From positions 1,426,001 to 1,490,000 of the forward strand of contig JAGPYM010000001.1 in assembly GCA_020736575.1 (NCBI GenBank): a DNA stretch of 64,000 nucleotides. Reading direction: 5' to 3'. The position numbers and the translations under genes are program-made. Under the pieces are notes generated by a model, which was given only the letters and a program-made list of their open reading frames with translations, did not search any database and was not told where the DNA came from. Positions 1 to 11,222 of the stretch are shown here, piece by piece. The first letter of the stretch is position 1. Each line of letters starts with the position of its first letter. This DNA comes from Thelonectria olida (taxonomy: Eukaryota; Ascomycota; Sordariomycetes; Hypocreales; Nectriaceae).

Positions 1-648
1 TTCCGTCTCTCAACGGCCTCGACGATGACCCTGCGGATGTTTTGTCCAGGTCGTGGGGCGGCTCCTCCTAGGCGTTTGCCGGCGCCAGTGCCAGACGGCA
101 GGTTCTTCCGCTTCTCTGCGGCTTCTCTGGCCAGTCGACGCACCTCTCGCTGCGGCATCTTTCCTCCTCCCAGCCGTCGTCCCTCGGACAGGAAGCCCTC
201 ACCAGTGTAGCCCTTGAGGAGAAGGCCTTGCTGCTCATCCCGAAGCTGGTCCCAAAGAGCATGGAACTTTGAATCGTGAGGGCCATGTACGATGTGAGCG
301 AGCTCGTGGAGCATAGTATCGATAACACTTTCGAGTGGCATGAACTGGTTTTGATCACCAGGGTGTCTGAGGCGAAGACAGATTTTCCTTCCCCGATCCA
401 CATTGAGGCCTGAAACAATGGTTAGCTACACAATGTTCAGTGATGGGATTTTCGTAGAAACCCGACGTGCCGAGCAAGTTGGCTTGGTTGGGAAAGAATT
501 CGGCCAGTTCCCCAACCTTCCAGTTTCGGGCTCTCATGATCGGCTTGACCATGGATGCTACCTTTTTCAGCATGTGCAGAGCTTCACCTTCCCTCTGGAA
601 TTTAGCCAGGTGCACATAGGAGAGCACCAACCTGTCGTTGTCGGCCAT
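1..648 (-). CDS. WSS1: WSS1-type WLM-domain metalloprotease (partial, 3' end outside window)
   Basis: DNA-dependent protease that removes DNA-protein crosslinks, and SUMO-conjugated proteins, in the nucleus (family knowledge). Exons 648..471 and 409..<1. The start is the ATG at 648, followed by the expected N-terminal helix region (VKPIMRARNWKVGELAEFF) and NLLGLNVDRG across the splice. Exon 2 carries the zinc-protease motif HELAHIVHGPHDSKFH (HExxH plus a third His), then GYTGEGFLSEGRRLGGG, both hallmarks of the WLM domain. The reading frame is still open at position 1, so the SHP/SIM-type C-terminal tail lies outside. The intron (470..410, 61 nt) has a GC donor (GCACGT), a GCTAAC branch site and a TTTCAG acceptor; only this splice restores the conserved NLLGLNV junction. 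Next gene in the same orientation ends 963 bp upstream. Confidence 0.93.
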
Positions 649-1611
649 GGTTCGTGGTGTATGTTAAGAGGCAAGAATGTGAAGTGGGAGCGGTAGAAGG
701 TGGGCGTGAAAGGTGAAGGACGTTATATGAGACAGGCACTCGAGGATTGTTGCAGTGAACAAGCGACAAGTAGACAGTCGAACCCTCAGGCATTTGAGGG
801 GGTGAACTTGGTTTGTGGTGCTTAAATCCTTGATAGAGACATTTGATGTTGGTTTAGCCGTAGCCACGTCAAGCGACTGGTGCCTCGTGCCGCACTCGCC
901 TTTTCAGGCGCACGTTGATTACCTAGGCAGAGTCAACTCCGAGAATGCGGACTAGAAATTTCCATATTGATCCATGACGCGATTACTAATACTCGGCCAT
1001 CCGCCTTAGGAACCTGCATTTCGTACACCTTCATGGCCTAGAGCCAGCGAACCATTGAACATAGGTATGTGTTAAGTTCGAGTCGTGAAACGAACACGAT
1101 TACCAGCAACAGGTCAGTGTCCGTGTATCACTGAGGCTCGATGGATGTGATGCAGGGTAGGACACTTTATAGGTTGCGGATACTGCGTGCCTAGGTATAT
1201 AGGTATATTTGAGAGTCCGCAACCAAGAAAAGAAAGCAAAACCAACTCATTATGAGTTCGATCTAAGCTCAAGGTCCTCGTTACCTTCTTTAACATTCCT
1301 CTTTTCTATGCTGTCCTCTTTGCTTGATTTCTTCTCAGCCGAAGGCCGGGTCCTTGCTGGTAGAAACATCGCAAACTTGGCTGAGCATATTTTCCTCGCA
1401 ACTATGATTGAGTGGGACATATAGCGATACTCATCATCGCCAAGTATAATAGGCTTGAGACAGTGATGCTCACCACACAGAAATAGACGAGTGATACGAA
1501 AGCTCTTGGTGCAATCTCGTTCGGATTTCATCCCATATGCTCACCGTAGATACATGACTTAGGTAGGTGTCTACGTAAACCACATCCTCCTGGAGAATCC
1601 TAGACATTAAC
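649..1611. other. Intergenic, WSS1 upstream region
   Basis: 963 bp between the WSS1 start and the 3' end of the methyltransferase. Short open frames only, none resembling a protein family. Holds a CCTAGGTATATAGGTATA-like stretch near 1190-1208, one of several ACCTA/TAGGT motifs in the window. No RNA gene seen. Confidence 0.6.
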
Positions 1612-2607
1612 TTATTGAGGCTTTCTCGCCAGTCCTCTCAGTCTCACATAAGAAATGACCTCTCCACCTCCCGGGTTCTTGCACACAACCCTCAAGACAT
1701 CAGCACACTCCTTGATGGCCTCCTCTCTCTGCTCCGCGGGCACAGCATCCAAGAGCTGGCTCGCAAAGAGTCTGACCCATCCCTCCACACCTCCCTTATC
1801 AGCCTTTGTCGGCCGCCACTCCCGCTCCGCCTTCTCAACCACGAAACCAACCTCCTCGAGCTCGCCAGTGATCCACGCCTCGTCGGGGAAGAACCACGGG
1901 TCTGCAGCCAGCGCGGCTTCCAGGCCGACACGTCGGGCCACGGCCATGAGAACAGCCCCACGCATCTCTGAGACGTTGGACTGGCCGCCCATCTCAAAAG
2001 CAAAAGTGCCTCCGGGGGCGAGCGCGGCGTACACGCCCTTGAAGAAGTCCTTTCTAGTGGCTTCGGGGCGGAGGATCCAGTGCATGGCCGCGTTGGAGAA
2101 GGCTTTGTTGAAAGTTCCCTTTTGGAGTTCTGGATGGCTGACAAGTTTGTTGCCGTCGACGGCTGTCCTGTGTCAGTTCGTGGCTTGGGTGAAGGGGAGA
2201 AGGGGGGTGGACGAACTCTCAAAGGTGCTGTTCTTGTCGTCCTTGCACAACTGGCGCGCCGACTCGATCATGGCAGCGGAGCTATCGATTCCCAGCTGCG
2301 AGCCAGTGCCCTGACCTAGAATCTTTGCGAATTCGGCATTCAGGATGCCATCTATGACGGTTATCAGCAACCAGTTCGGCTTGAACAGAGGAAGAGATAA
2401 GGATGTGCACCTCCGCAGCCAATGTCAAGTAGGACATCATCCTTCTGAAGGTCCAGCCACTGAACGACCTTTCCAGCGAGCTTGGGGACGAAGGACGCCA
2501 CGTGCTGGTACTCCTGTATACGCGTGTAAGTCGAGGAGGTTCTAGCTCCAGTTTTGGGGGCCGATTGCACAAACAGAGGAGGACCAATGATCTTTATTAG
2601 CAGCCAT
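1612..2607 (-). CDS. SAM-dependent methyltransferase (class I, methyltransferase-11 type)
   Basis: Predicted 273-aa soluble methyltransferase; substrate unknown. Exons 2607..2575, 2513..2411, 2351..2217 and 2162..1612 join in frame, with introns of 61, 59 and 54 nt. The N-terminus MAANKDHWSSS followed by EYQHVASFVPKLAGKVV is typical of fungal members annotated as methyltransferase or trans-aconitate-methyltransferase-like. Motif I, DVLLDIGCGDG, lies at about residues 37-47 and is split by the second intron (GGAG^GTGCAC / CATAG^AT). An acidic loop (LGIDSSAAMIESAR) and a post-I region (FNKAFSNAAMHWI) follow, then a PGGTFAFEMGG strand. The ATG at 2607 is preferred over the ATG at 2681 because only it gives a homologous N-terminus, using the GTTTGT donor. 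It lies 438 bp downstream of the amidase stop on the same strand; no operon is implied. A true trans-aconitate activity is not established. Confidence 0.85.
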
Positions 2608-3045
2608 GATTGCACAATTGAGTTCTTGAAGCTGTTGTTTGTTTCTTCTGAATGATGGCTGGATTCTGTACAGGAAACCACAGGGTTTTATACCTTTCGA
2701 AATAGGTCGTCTTGATAGTAGGAGGGGAAGGTTAATTCCAGCTTACGCCGAGATCGGAGCCAGATCCCGCAACGCTTCAACTACTGATGTAAGGACCCCA
2801 GCCTCATTACTTTTACTTGGATATGATTTGCTAGTACAGATGTCGGTTATTCCGGCATTGGAGATCTTGAACTATTGCGTTGAGACTCGCTCCTTGGAAG
2901 CTCCGGTTACGTTGCGATGGAGAGAAACGAGACCGATAGCACCTATTAGGCTAGGGGAAGACACGAATTTAACTCCGCCCGTCTGGCCATGGCACCGTTT
3001 TTTAAGACATGATACTATTTTACATTATTCCAATGAGGGAGGAAG
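2608..3045. other. Intergenic, methyltransferase promoter region
   Basis: 438 bp between the amidase stop and the methyltransferase start, both on the minus strand. Should hold the methyltransferase promoter and the amidase 3' end. No clear TATA box or other element recognised. Confidence 0.5.
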
Positions 3046-4861
3046 CTAGTCAAGATCCAACAGCGGGAACTTGTTGGGGCCGAGGGCCTCTTCTACCCTT
3101 TGCATTATCGCCAACACTTTCTCCTCCTCCAATCGTCGACCCACGACTTGCACACCAACGGGAAGTCCATGCATAGCATCCGCATCATACAACTTATAGG
3201 CACCCTGGGCGACGCCGTTGAGCTTTTTTAGCTTGAAATCCTTGGGCAATAGGTCCTTGGCCCTGTTTACATGAGTTACTGGTAAAACACCAGCTGTGTA
3301 GTCAAGCTAAAACAATTAGAAATCGCCTGGGGAAAAACGAGGATGGGTGGACTCGAGCTTACCAGGTTGAAGAGGAAAGTGTATCCACAGCTACTCATAG
3401 CGTCGTGCATCCCATTGTGAGGCACTGCAGGAGTTGCATTGGGCGGAGTGATGAGACAGTCAAGGTCGGAGGCGTCCCACCAGTCGAACCATTTCCGCTT
3501 GTACAGCTCACGCTTTGCGTTGAGCTTCCAAATCTCGTGTGCTTCTTGAGGGCGACAGTTTTTGAGGAGTCCGGCCCAAATGGCATCCCGTCGTATGTAT
3601 TTCACCCAGAGATAGTGCAGGTACCTGAAGGTTGGTGGGAGCTTCATGTACCACGAAAGCCGAGCTACGCCGGGGTCGTTCCGTTCTTTCCAGCGCAGAA
3701 AAGACATGGCCGTTTCTAAACCATCGCTGTTGAGGAGAAGTGATGCTAGACACAGGCCCTCGTAGGGTGAAGGGGGGTCAATCTCCACAATTTCATGTCC
3801 TGCTTTCCGAAGAGCGGCTTCGGTGGTTTCCAATGCCCGCCTACAGGCAGGACTGGGATCAACCACGCCGTCGGTGCGCAGGATGCCTATCCGTAGCCTC
3901 TTGTCGGAGTAATATTGCTCGATCTCTGATCTCCAGGGAATGGGGTGGCATGAGTAGTCGTAGGTCCAAGGCTTCATCTGGATAACTGCTCTGGTGAAGT
4001 AGGCTAGGTCGTCCAAGGTCCGGGCCATGGGGCTGTAGACGGCAGGCACACCATCCTGTCCGGGCATGCTGGTGTGCGTTCCTGTCTTGAGCCATCGACC
4101 GGTCGAGCACTTCAAAGAGTAGATTCCCGAGAAATGGGCCGGACATCTAACGCTGCCAGCGACGTCACTGCCAATGCCTATTCTGCCTCCGAGGGCTAAC
4201 AAGGCGCCTTCGCCTCCTGTTGATCCGCCGGGCGTGTACTTGCTGTTGTATGGGTTGGTGCTCTGACCCCAGATATCGTTGGATGACTCAAAGCTTAGTA
4301 GGGTGATGGGAACATTGGTTTTGACGTAGGGGATAGCACCGGCATCTTTGAGCAGCCTCACGGTAGTGCCATCCACTGGTCGTGAGTTGCCGACATTAAC
4401 ACTGGCGCCTACCGAGCTGTCATAGCCGGCAACATCAATTGTGTCCTTCAAGCTCACGGGGATACCTGCCAGGGGTCCTTCCAAGTTGATGGAGCCGTCT
4501 GTCAGCCATTTCTCGGCGTCGGCAATCATGATCTCGGTGATGCAGTTTGTTTTGGCATGGGCTCTCAGGGCGACCTTTGTGTAAGTCCTGAGGTGGTCGG
4601 CAGCCTTGGTTGGGTCATCCTGGACATCTTGGACAAGGTCTTCGATGTGGGTGTCGATGATGTCTCGATCAAAGACACTGAAGGGACCTGAATGTGATGA
4701 GAGAGCTTTAATGCGTGTGAGACGCTGCCGTTGCTTGTACCGACTAAGCAATTGCTGGTTAGCTACCTAGTGAGACGAGGTCGAAAAGCTGGAGGCAGGT
4801 TGGCAGGGGAAGAAAGCAATTACCAATCCCAACGGTGTCGGATGTATTCCAAGAGGAACAT
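3046..4861 (-). CDS. Amidase signature family hydrolase (fungal acetamidase/FAAH-like)
   Basis: Predicted 559-aa cytosolic amidase hydrolysing an amide to acid plus ammonia or amine; the substrate cannot be read from sequence. Exons 4861..4824, 4743..3363 and 3306..3046; introns 80 and 56 nt. The short first exon (MFLLEYIRHRWDC) and the last exon (LDYTAGVLPVTHV ... DAMHGLPVGVQVVGRR) are both typical of the family. Catalytic Ser-cisSer-Lys triad: Lys112 in GIPVSLKDT, cis-Ser187 in GGSTGGEGA, and the nucleophile Ser210 in GSDVAGSVRCP. Two mild departures from consensus: the second Ser of GGSSGG is Thr188, and the GGS before the nucleophile reads AGS. All triad residues are present, so the enzyme should be active. 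No signal peptide. Without the last intron the frame would run on into a non-homologous tail, so that splice is well supported. Confidence 0.92.
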
Positions 4862-6483
4862 GATGACGGCGTGTGCGCGCCCAATTGGCGAGCCTCACGG
4901 AGTCAATTGAGGAGGTTAAAGTAAAGGGCAGGGATTGGAGGAGGATGAGTAAGAAAGATGATGTATTCTTGGGCGCGTCGTCGAGGTTGAGCTAGAGTGA
5001 ACTGGGTCACGAGTTGGAGATAAGACCCGGACTGGACTGGAGAGACGCTTCCGGGTGCTACCGTGGACTGGAGGGCATTCGTGTTCCATTTCGTTGTGGG
5101 CGTGGGCGTCCGGAACCGCCAATAGCCGCGGGTCTCTATTCCCCGCCACTGCGCATCATCGTCCAGGAATAAGAATTTTGTATGGGGCGGGGTCATGATG
5201 GGATTTTTCTGTTCGAGCGCGAGGAGACTTGATTTGTCGACATGTGGAATCTCTAGATATATGAAGGCTCGTCAGAACCTGCCTGACCTGTTGCAAGTCG
5301 ATATCCTTTTTGGATCCATGTGCGCATCATTCACTTTCCCTGATCAATCCAAGTCAGGATGCAACGGCCAGCTCCACATACATGTGCCGAGAGCAAATGG
5401 AACTAGATACCGACGACGTCCTATCTCGGGAGGTCATCGGAGACCATCATCTTGGTCTTGCATGACCTGATTGGCCTCGGACGGTGAGCCTAAATCGATC
5501 AATCTTCAACTCGAATTTGATATCGACAGTCGGTCAACAGCCTGCTCTGCTGTCGCCATCCCTCAACTGCTTGGTGACGGAGGATGAAGCCCGGCCTCGG
5601 CATGCTCAGATGTCCAATAGAATCAACGTCCAGTTTTTTCCTCCTCCACGAATAGTATTCGTACTTCGGTTTCAAACTGCGAAATGCAGGCCGTTGCTTT
5701 GTTATGCAACCTTCTTGGGCCCCAATAAATCGACTGGGTGTGCTGGGCTCGTTGCCGCAAACCGACATTCCAGCCGCAGGCAGAGCCTCTGGCGCAGGGG
5801 TCCAACCGGCGCACAAAGTAAATGGCATGTGATTAGTCAGTAGACTGTGTACGATTGAAATCGAAATTAGAAAATAGAGAAACGATTTGAGAGCCAACCT
5901 TTCAACTGTAGAATGGACAAACTTGGTCATCTTTCGCAGCAAGTGGCCTGACCCATGAGGTTTAGGGCACACGACATAACGTTGGTAGTGTATGCATCCA
6001 TCCATCTCCACGAGGCCATCCAGATATATAGATCAAGCTAGGCTTATGTGATAAGATTCCTTCTTTCTATATTTCCGCAAATATTACTCATCTGCCAGCA
6101 GAGCTCCTCTTAATAGCTCAGATATGGGAGTTGAAGCTGGGCGTGACCGTCTGCCGAGGATGAGGAATAATAACCACTTCACCAATTCGAGCAGCGAAAC
6201 TCAGGTGCCTTGCGTTAATCGACTTCAACCAATTGGATTGGTCGTCTAGTCTCGAGTCATTCATCTTCTATCATTACAGAAATCCTCCCATTTCCATCTC
6301 CTTTTGTGCGACCTCTCTCCACGGATTGGAGAGACTTGGAGATGGATCCACACGAGGAAACACCAGGTGGCCCGTGCGCCTGACCGCGCGAACTCGGCTT
6401 CTCCACAACCATGAAAGTTCCTAGAATCGTCATATGAAAATCAACTCTGCTCTCTTTTATTTTCCACTATCGCAACCGCCATC
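4862..6483. other. Intergenic, divergent promoter region
   Basis: 1.6 kb between the divergent amidase (-) and DUF1776 (+) genes. The longest open frame (about 5499-6011, minus, 170 codons) has no family resemblance and no splice support, so it is not called. No RNA gene or repeat recognised. Confidence 0.5.
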
Positions 6484-8101
6484 ATGTCGGGAAGCGACCC
6501 CCAACAGATGATTATGGACACCGTGAGTTATATGTTGCCGATACATTCATTCTCTACCAACTGTGGGCTGACACACCGTCACTTAGCTGGCCAAAGTCCA
6601 GGTCCACGTCCGTCGCTACTCCGAAGATGCTGCCCAGTTCATCGATGTGAACACCGACCGAGCGGTAGATGCCCTCCGAGAGAATCTCGCCAAGGTAGAA
6701 TGGATTCCCGAGTCTATGAGACCCAAAGCTCCTTACACCCCTCCTCCGGTTACAATTGTGGCCATGTCGAGGTTTGAGAGGTTTCAGGACTGGATAGCTA
6801 GGAACAAAATTTTGACTGGTCTTATCGTCGTCACCGTCGGAACGGTCGCGTACCAGGGATACATGACCAGCTGCTCCATGAAAAAGACGAGGCGGGCAAA
6901 GAGGGCAAGAAATGGTGGCCGCAGCGAGGTTGTGGTCATCGCCGGATCCCCGACTTTGCCCTTGACCAAGTCCCTGTCTCTGGATATGGAGAGGCGGGGT
7001 TTCATTGTCTACATCGTCTGCAACGCCGCCGAGGATGAGTCCATGGTCCAGGCCCTTTCAAGGCCAGATATTCGACCTCTCGGTATTGATACTACTGACG
7101 TAAGTTACATGCTGATTACGCATGGCCAAGATTTTCTCGAGCGTCTCATGCTAACCGAGAACCAGCCTCCAAATGCCGGGGCAGCCATCGAGAGATTCGC
7201 CCAGTACCTCCAGTTGCCACAAACTCCTGGTCCCAAGATGAAGCCGAATCAACTGACCTTGAAGTCCGTCATTCTGATCCCTAGCCTTCACTACCAGACG
7301 TCTCCCATCGCCACTATCCCTCCGTCGAGCTTCGCTGATCTCTTCAATACCCACCTCCTCCAGCCCATCCTCACCATCCAGGCATTTTTGCCACTTCTCA
7401 CATCTCGCCTGAACCCCATTGGCGAGAAATGGGTTCCTCCCAAGGTCCTTGTTTTTACTCCTTCCATTATCTCGTCTATCAATCCCCCCTTCCACGCTCC
7501 CGAGGCAACGGTGTGTTCGGCTCTGTCGGCCTTCACCGAAGTGCTCACCGCCGAACTTAGACCGCTTGATATCCCCGTGACCCACATGCAACTGGGCACC
7601 TTTGACTTCTCTAGCTTCGTGCCGACTCGAAGCCCTCAGGGCGTGGTTCTCGCCGGAACCCCTCAGGACACCCTCGTTTGGCCTGACGATGCCCGACACG
7701 TCTATGGTCGAAACTATGTCGCCCAGACGAGTTCGGCCATTTCCGGCGGTCGCATTCGCGGCCTTCGAGGCAGCTCGCTACGACGCCTGCACAACACCGT
7801 CTTCGATGTCATTGATGGTTCCATCACCGCCGACACCGTGCGGGTTGGCCTCGGAGCCAGCGTCTACGGCTTTGTCGGACGATGGGCACCCAGGAGTCTC
7901 GTCTCCTGGATGATGGGTATCCGCAAGGTGGATGAGCTGTCGACCTGGAAGACAAGCTCGTACGAAGGATCGGAACGCGCCGAAAGCGAAACTGGTGAGG
8001 AATCTCACGAATTCATCGCGGTTCCCTCAGACGCTAATGTCTGGCACTCTGAAGTTGAAGGCTCCACCACCTGGACACCACAGGCTTCCGAAACATCGTA
8101 A
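6484..8101 (+). CDS. DUF1776 family protein, SDR-like fold
   Basis: Fungal family of unknown function. Exons 6484..6522, 6587..7099 and 7166..8101, giving 495 aa. The second intron (66 nt, GTAAGT donor, GCTAAC branch, CCAG acceptor) is in frame and free of stops, so it could be mistaken for coding sequence; removing it gives the expected ...LGIDTTD^PPNAGAA.... After about 80 N-terminal residues there is one probable membrane segment (ILTGLIVVTVGTVAYQGYM), a basic stretch (KKTRRAKRARNGG), then a Rossmann-like start (EVVVIAGSPTLPLTKSLSLDMERRGFIVYIV). The Ser/Pro-rich middle has LVFTPSIISSINPPFHAPEA and a helix, CSALSAFTEVLTAELRPL, which resemble the SDR active-site region without a clear YxxxK pair. 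A membrane-anchored dehydrogenase-like protein is the inference. It converges with YTH1. Confidence 0.9.
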
Positions 8102-8441
8102 GCTGGCGATGTGGAATGAACCATTTACGACAATATCACAACATGTACACAGCAGTTAATGATGGGCCATGTATGAAAAAGGAACCACTCTGTTGATAGA
8201 TGCCGTCACGACTCTACTTTTGAATAAACACACTCTTCACATTCCCGTTTTTGCTCGTGATTATGCATGACTTGTCCCATTGCCGGAATGAAGTGATCCA
8301 TACGTTGCATCCCAGAGAGAGAGGATCATCATCAGCTGATAGTCCTTGAGGGTATCATAAAACTCAATACAGGTCTCGCAAAGTTCTGAGGTCTTTTTAC
8401 GCATACCATCGCCACCGTTGACGCCGTCGCCGTTCCCACGT
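8102..8441. other. Shared 3' region of two convergent genes
   Basis: 340 bp between the DUF1776 stop (+) and the YTH1 stop (-). It includes an AATAAA-like signal (TGAATAAACAC near 8221-8231) for the plus-strand gene. Both 3' UTRs must fit here and may overlap. Confidence 0.5.
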
Positions 8442-9191
8442 CTAGTGGCCTCTCCCGCGGAAGCGTCTTCCTCCACCTCCTCGCCATTTTCCACCCCTTC
8501 CTCCTCCATGTCGGCCATGTCTACCATCGTCCCTGTCTCTGTCCCTTGGCATGTCTCTGAAACGATCCGAATCTTCCTCTCTTGACTGGTCGGGCCGCTC
8601 CTCTTCTTTCTCTTCAGACTTGAGGGTCGGTTTGTCCAGGTCCTTGGACCATTTCGGGTGTGCGTCCTTGCAATCTGGCCCTTGAGGGCAGAATCCGGCG
8701 AGATAGAAGACGCATAACTTGCGACGCACATGTTTCTTAGAACAGTTGGGTCCAAGAGGACAGAAACCCATGTCGTAGTGTGGACAGGGAGGAAGGCGGC
8801 TCTGGGGATCGATGTGGAGGTATAGGCACTCGTCGCCGTTGGAGCAGTACCCGTTGCGCATGAAGAAGTTACACTCAGGCATCTTTCGCAGGTTGTACTC
8901 GTGGAGAAACTCGCAGTGCTCGCCCTTTTTGCAGAGGCCGCGCAGCCAGTGCTTGCAGACGAGCGAGTTCAGGCCAGTGGTCGGCTGGGAGGTCTTGGAA
9001 TCGGAGACGTGCCGCTCCGGACAGCGGGTGCCGTTGGGGCAGTGGCCGGCTTGGAAGGCCTTGCATATCGGGCGGTCGGGGGAGAGGCCGACTTGGTAAG
9101 TTTGTCGGAGGAAGGGGGAGAAGCGGAAGTTGTAGGAGGGCGCGGAGTGGTTGAGGATGGCCTCGGCGGGCGATTCGGTGGCAGTGGCCAT
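8442..9191 (-). CDS. YTH1: mRNA 3'-end-processing protein YTH1 (CPSF30)
   Basis: Zinc-finger subunit of the cleavage and polyadenylation factor, which binds RNA near the poly(A) signal in the nucleus. 249 aa, one exon. Five CCCH fingers in tandem: [77 protein letters not shown] and [19 protein letters not shown]. These match the C-x8-C-x5-C-x3-H or related spacing of the family. The linker [10 protein letters not shown] is also diagnostic. The C-terminus is an acidic/basic RD repeat followed by a GGRGG/RGRGH arginine-glycine tail, an RNA-binding style tail. The ATG at 9191 is chosen because [13 protein letters not shown] resembles other fungal starts; an in-frame ATG at 9215 would add eight residues. 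Confidence 0.96.
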   Translation of the reverse strand: MATATESPAEAILNHSAPSYNFRFSPFLRQTYQVGLSPDRPICKAFQAGHCPNGTRCPERHVSDSKTSQPTTGLNSLVCKHWLRGLCKKGEHCEFLHEYNLRKMPECNFFMRNGYCSNGDECLYLHIDPQSRLPPCPHYDMGFCPLGPNCSKKHVRRKLCVFYLAGFCPQGPDCKDAHPKWSKDLDKPTLKSEEKEEERPDQSREEDSDRFRDMPRDRDRDDGRHGRHGGGRGGKWRGGGGRRFRGRGH

Positions 9192-9927
9192 GGTGAGCGA
9201 GGCGATCGCGACCAAAGGGTCCAGAGAGCAATTGGGGTCGATCAGGCTATTTTTGGAAGGGTGAGGAGGCTCGTTAGGGACGGAATAATAGTCGTGAACG
9301 CGATTGTGTTGTGGTTTTGAATGTTGTGTAGCGGTGATGAATGCGACAAAGCAACAATCGAAGCTGGATGGAGCTCATTCAAATCTTGACCAAAGAACCT
9401 TAGCTTGTTGCAGGTGACGTTGGTAAACTGTGGGGATGGAGGTTTGTCAGCTGGATCGCCCGCTATTGAGCCGCCACCAGGTGCGAGAGGCTTCCGTTAC
9501 AGTGACTGAGAGCTCCGCGATCAAACCTTATCAGCATCAAATATAGGTACAAGTAATGCTTGAGTAAATAGGTCCCGTTCAATCAAACGAACGATGAGAT
9601 TTAAGTTTGTAAATTATAGATATATTTCATGTTTTAGTAAGTTAGCCCTCACATAGTCCTTCTTGACTGGACGACATGTGGCTCATGTCATGTGAGAAAC
9701 GCTCAAAGAAACATCGTGACTTTTGGCCACAGGCACGCACGCAGGACAGTGGGACTGCCTGCCCGACAGGGACAGCACTCGGCCGATAAGGCAAACCCTG
9801 CAAGATTATTCATTCACGGTGGATTTTTGACTTCACATCATCGAATGCCTCTTCGACCATACATCGAACCCTCGATCCAGTGCCCAAAAACGAATCGCCA
9901 ATCGCCCAGGGCAAGTCCGAGCAGAAG
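9192..9927. other. Intergenic, YTH1 upstream region
   Basis: 736 bp between the YTH1 start and the LaeA-like methyltransferase stop. No gene or repeat recognised; AT-rich around 9,530-9,640. Confidence 0.5.
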
Positions 9928-11222
9928 TTACAGAATCTCGTTCTTTTGACCATAGCAGACCCGGCAGTTGACGTATCGATGGACTCGATTGTCTTCAAGG
10001 CTTTTCAGCACATTGGCCATCATATCACTTCTTTCCTTCAACGACATGCCTAATGCGACTAAGGGTTTTGCGGCGAGTCCGTCTAGGGCTTCTCGAAGAT
10101 TAGTCTTCATGAGATTGCCAACGGTCTTCAGCTTGTCATCTTCGGGCCAGGCCGAAATTGGCACTTTCTTGACCAGGACTTGGACCTTCGTGAAACCCGC
10201 TCGCTTAAGGGTATGCTCGAGATTCTGCTTTCCGAAGGCAGTGCATCCGAATTTTCGAATGCCCTGGGCGACCATGTCGCAGAAAACCCGTACCGGATCG
10301 TCTTCCGCCATGGTGCCATCGTCGCAGAGGATTGAGTGGTCGAACTCCTGAAACTCAACCCAGCCACCGCTTTTGATATTCCTGTGATTGTTAGCTTCTG
10401 CACGGCACGTATCCTATCGCCGCCAGATCGTACCGGTAAGAATTGGCAACTACAGAATCCAGATCACCGAGCACGCCGGCTATTCCCCTGAAATGGACAA
10501 GGTCAATGTCATATCCGTGCATCCACTCGGGATCCTCGCAGTCCTCTACAAACATCCGCGCATTGATCGGCATCCATTCCGGTTGGATTGGGGACAAGTC
10601 TGTGCCAACAACAGTAGCGCTCGGATATAGATCAGCAACTTGTGGCGAGTCAGTCGGCGACTTGATACGTTTGATGGGTATGAATCGCACCGTCAATGGC
10701 CCAAGTTCCTGCCAATCCTGTGTGAGTATTGACTTGTCAACCAACCTCTCACAGAAACACTCACCTGTCCCTGTTCCAATATCAAGAATCTTCTGCGGAA
10801 ACTCGCCAATGTCAGAGAGGAAGAGCTTCCCATCCTGAAACGGAGAGAAGAAGTCAGTGGGATGGACTCGCAGCCAAACAGTCCCGTGTCCTGGACTTCG
10901 AGAATCGGGGAAATACCATTAACTCAAGCATCAGAACATGCTCGATGTCTTCCCGTTGTTGCTCCTTGACGTCGTTCGGAAAGGGATATTGGCCACTCCT
11001 GAAGCTGTGGTATAGGCGTCCATGCTCAAACTCATGAGCAAGGATGTCCGGCGGCGCTGAAGTTGAACTGGAGGAGCTACCACTCCCTGGAGAACTTCCA
11101 CCATCTTGTTCGTGACAAACGAACTCGAAGTCATCCGTGTCTTGTTCCGTTGGGGCGTATGCGGACTCAATGCCCACTGTGGACACCAATGAGAAGGAGT
11201 ACTGGTCGTCATCTCCCTGCAT
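9928..11222 (-). CDS. LaeA-like / TAM-domain SAM methyltransferase
   Basis: Predicted 350-aa fungal methyltransferase of the LaeA-like superfamily, whose members include regulators and secondary-metabolite enzymes; this one's substrate is unknown. Exons 11222..10917, 10834..10765, 10708..10691 (only 18 nt), 10638..10434 and 10381..9928 keep frame throughout. Introns are 82, 56, 52 and 52 nt. An acidic, Ser-rich N-terminus (GSSPGSGSSSSSTSAPPD) precedes LAHEFEHGRLYHSFRSGQYPFPND, the usual entry to this fold. Motif I, ILDIGTGTGTWAID, is assembled from three exons at about residues 119-131. Then follow ADLYPSATVVGTDLSPIQP, DLVHFRGIAGVL and SGGWVEFQEFD, all conserved in the family. The AG at 10709 is preferred over the one just upstream because it restores GTGTGTWAID. 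Isolated from any biosynthetic genes here, so a cluster role is not supported. Confidence 0.9.

Noticed and set aside
5499..6011. 170-codon open frame on the minus strand
   Set aside because: No recognisable motif, no splice sites, unusual composition; lies in a divergent promoter region.
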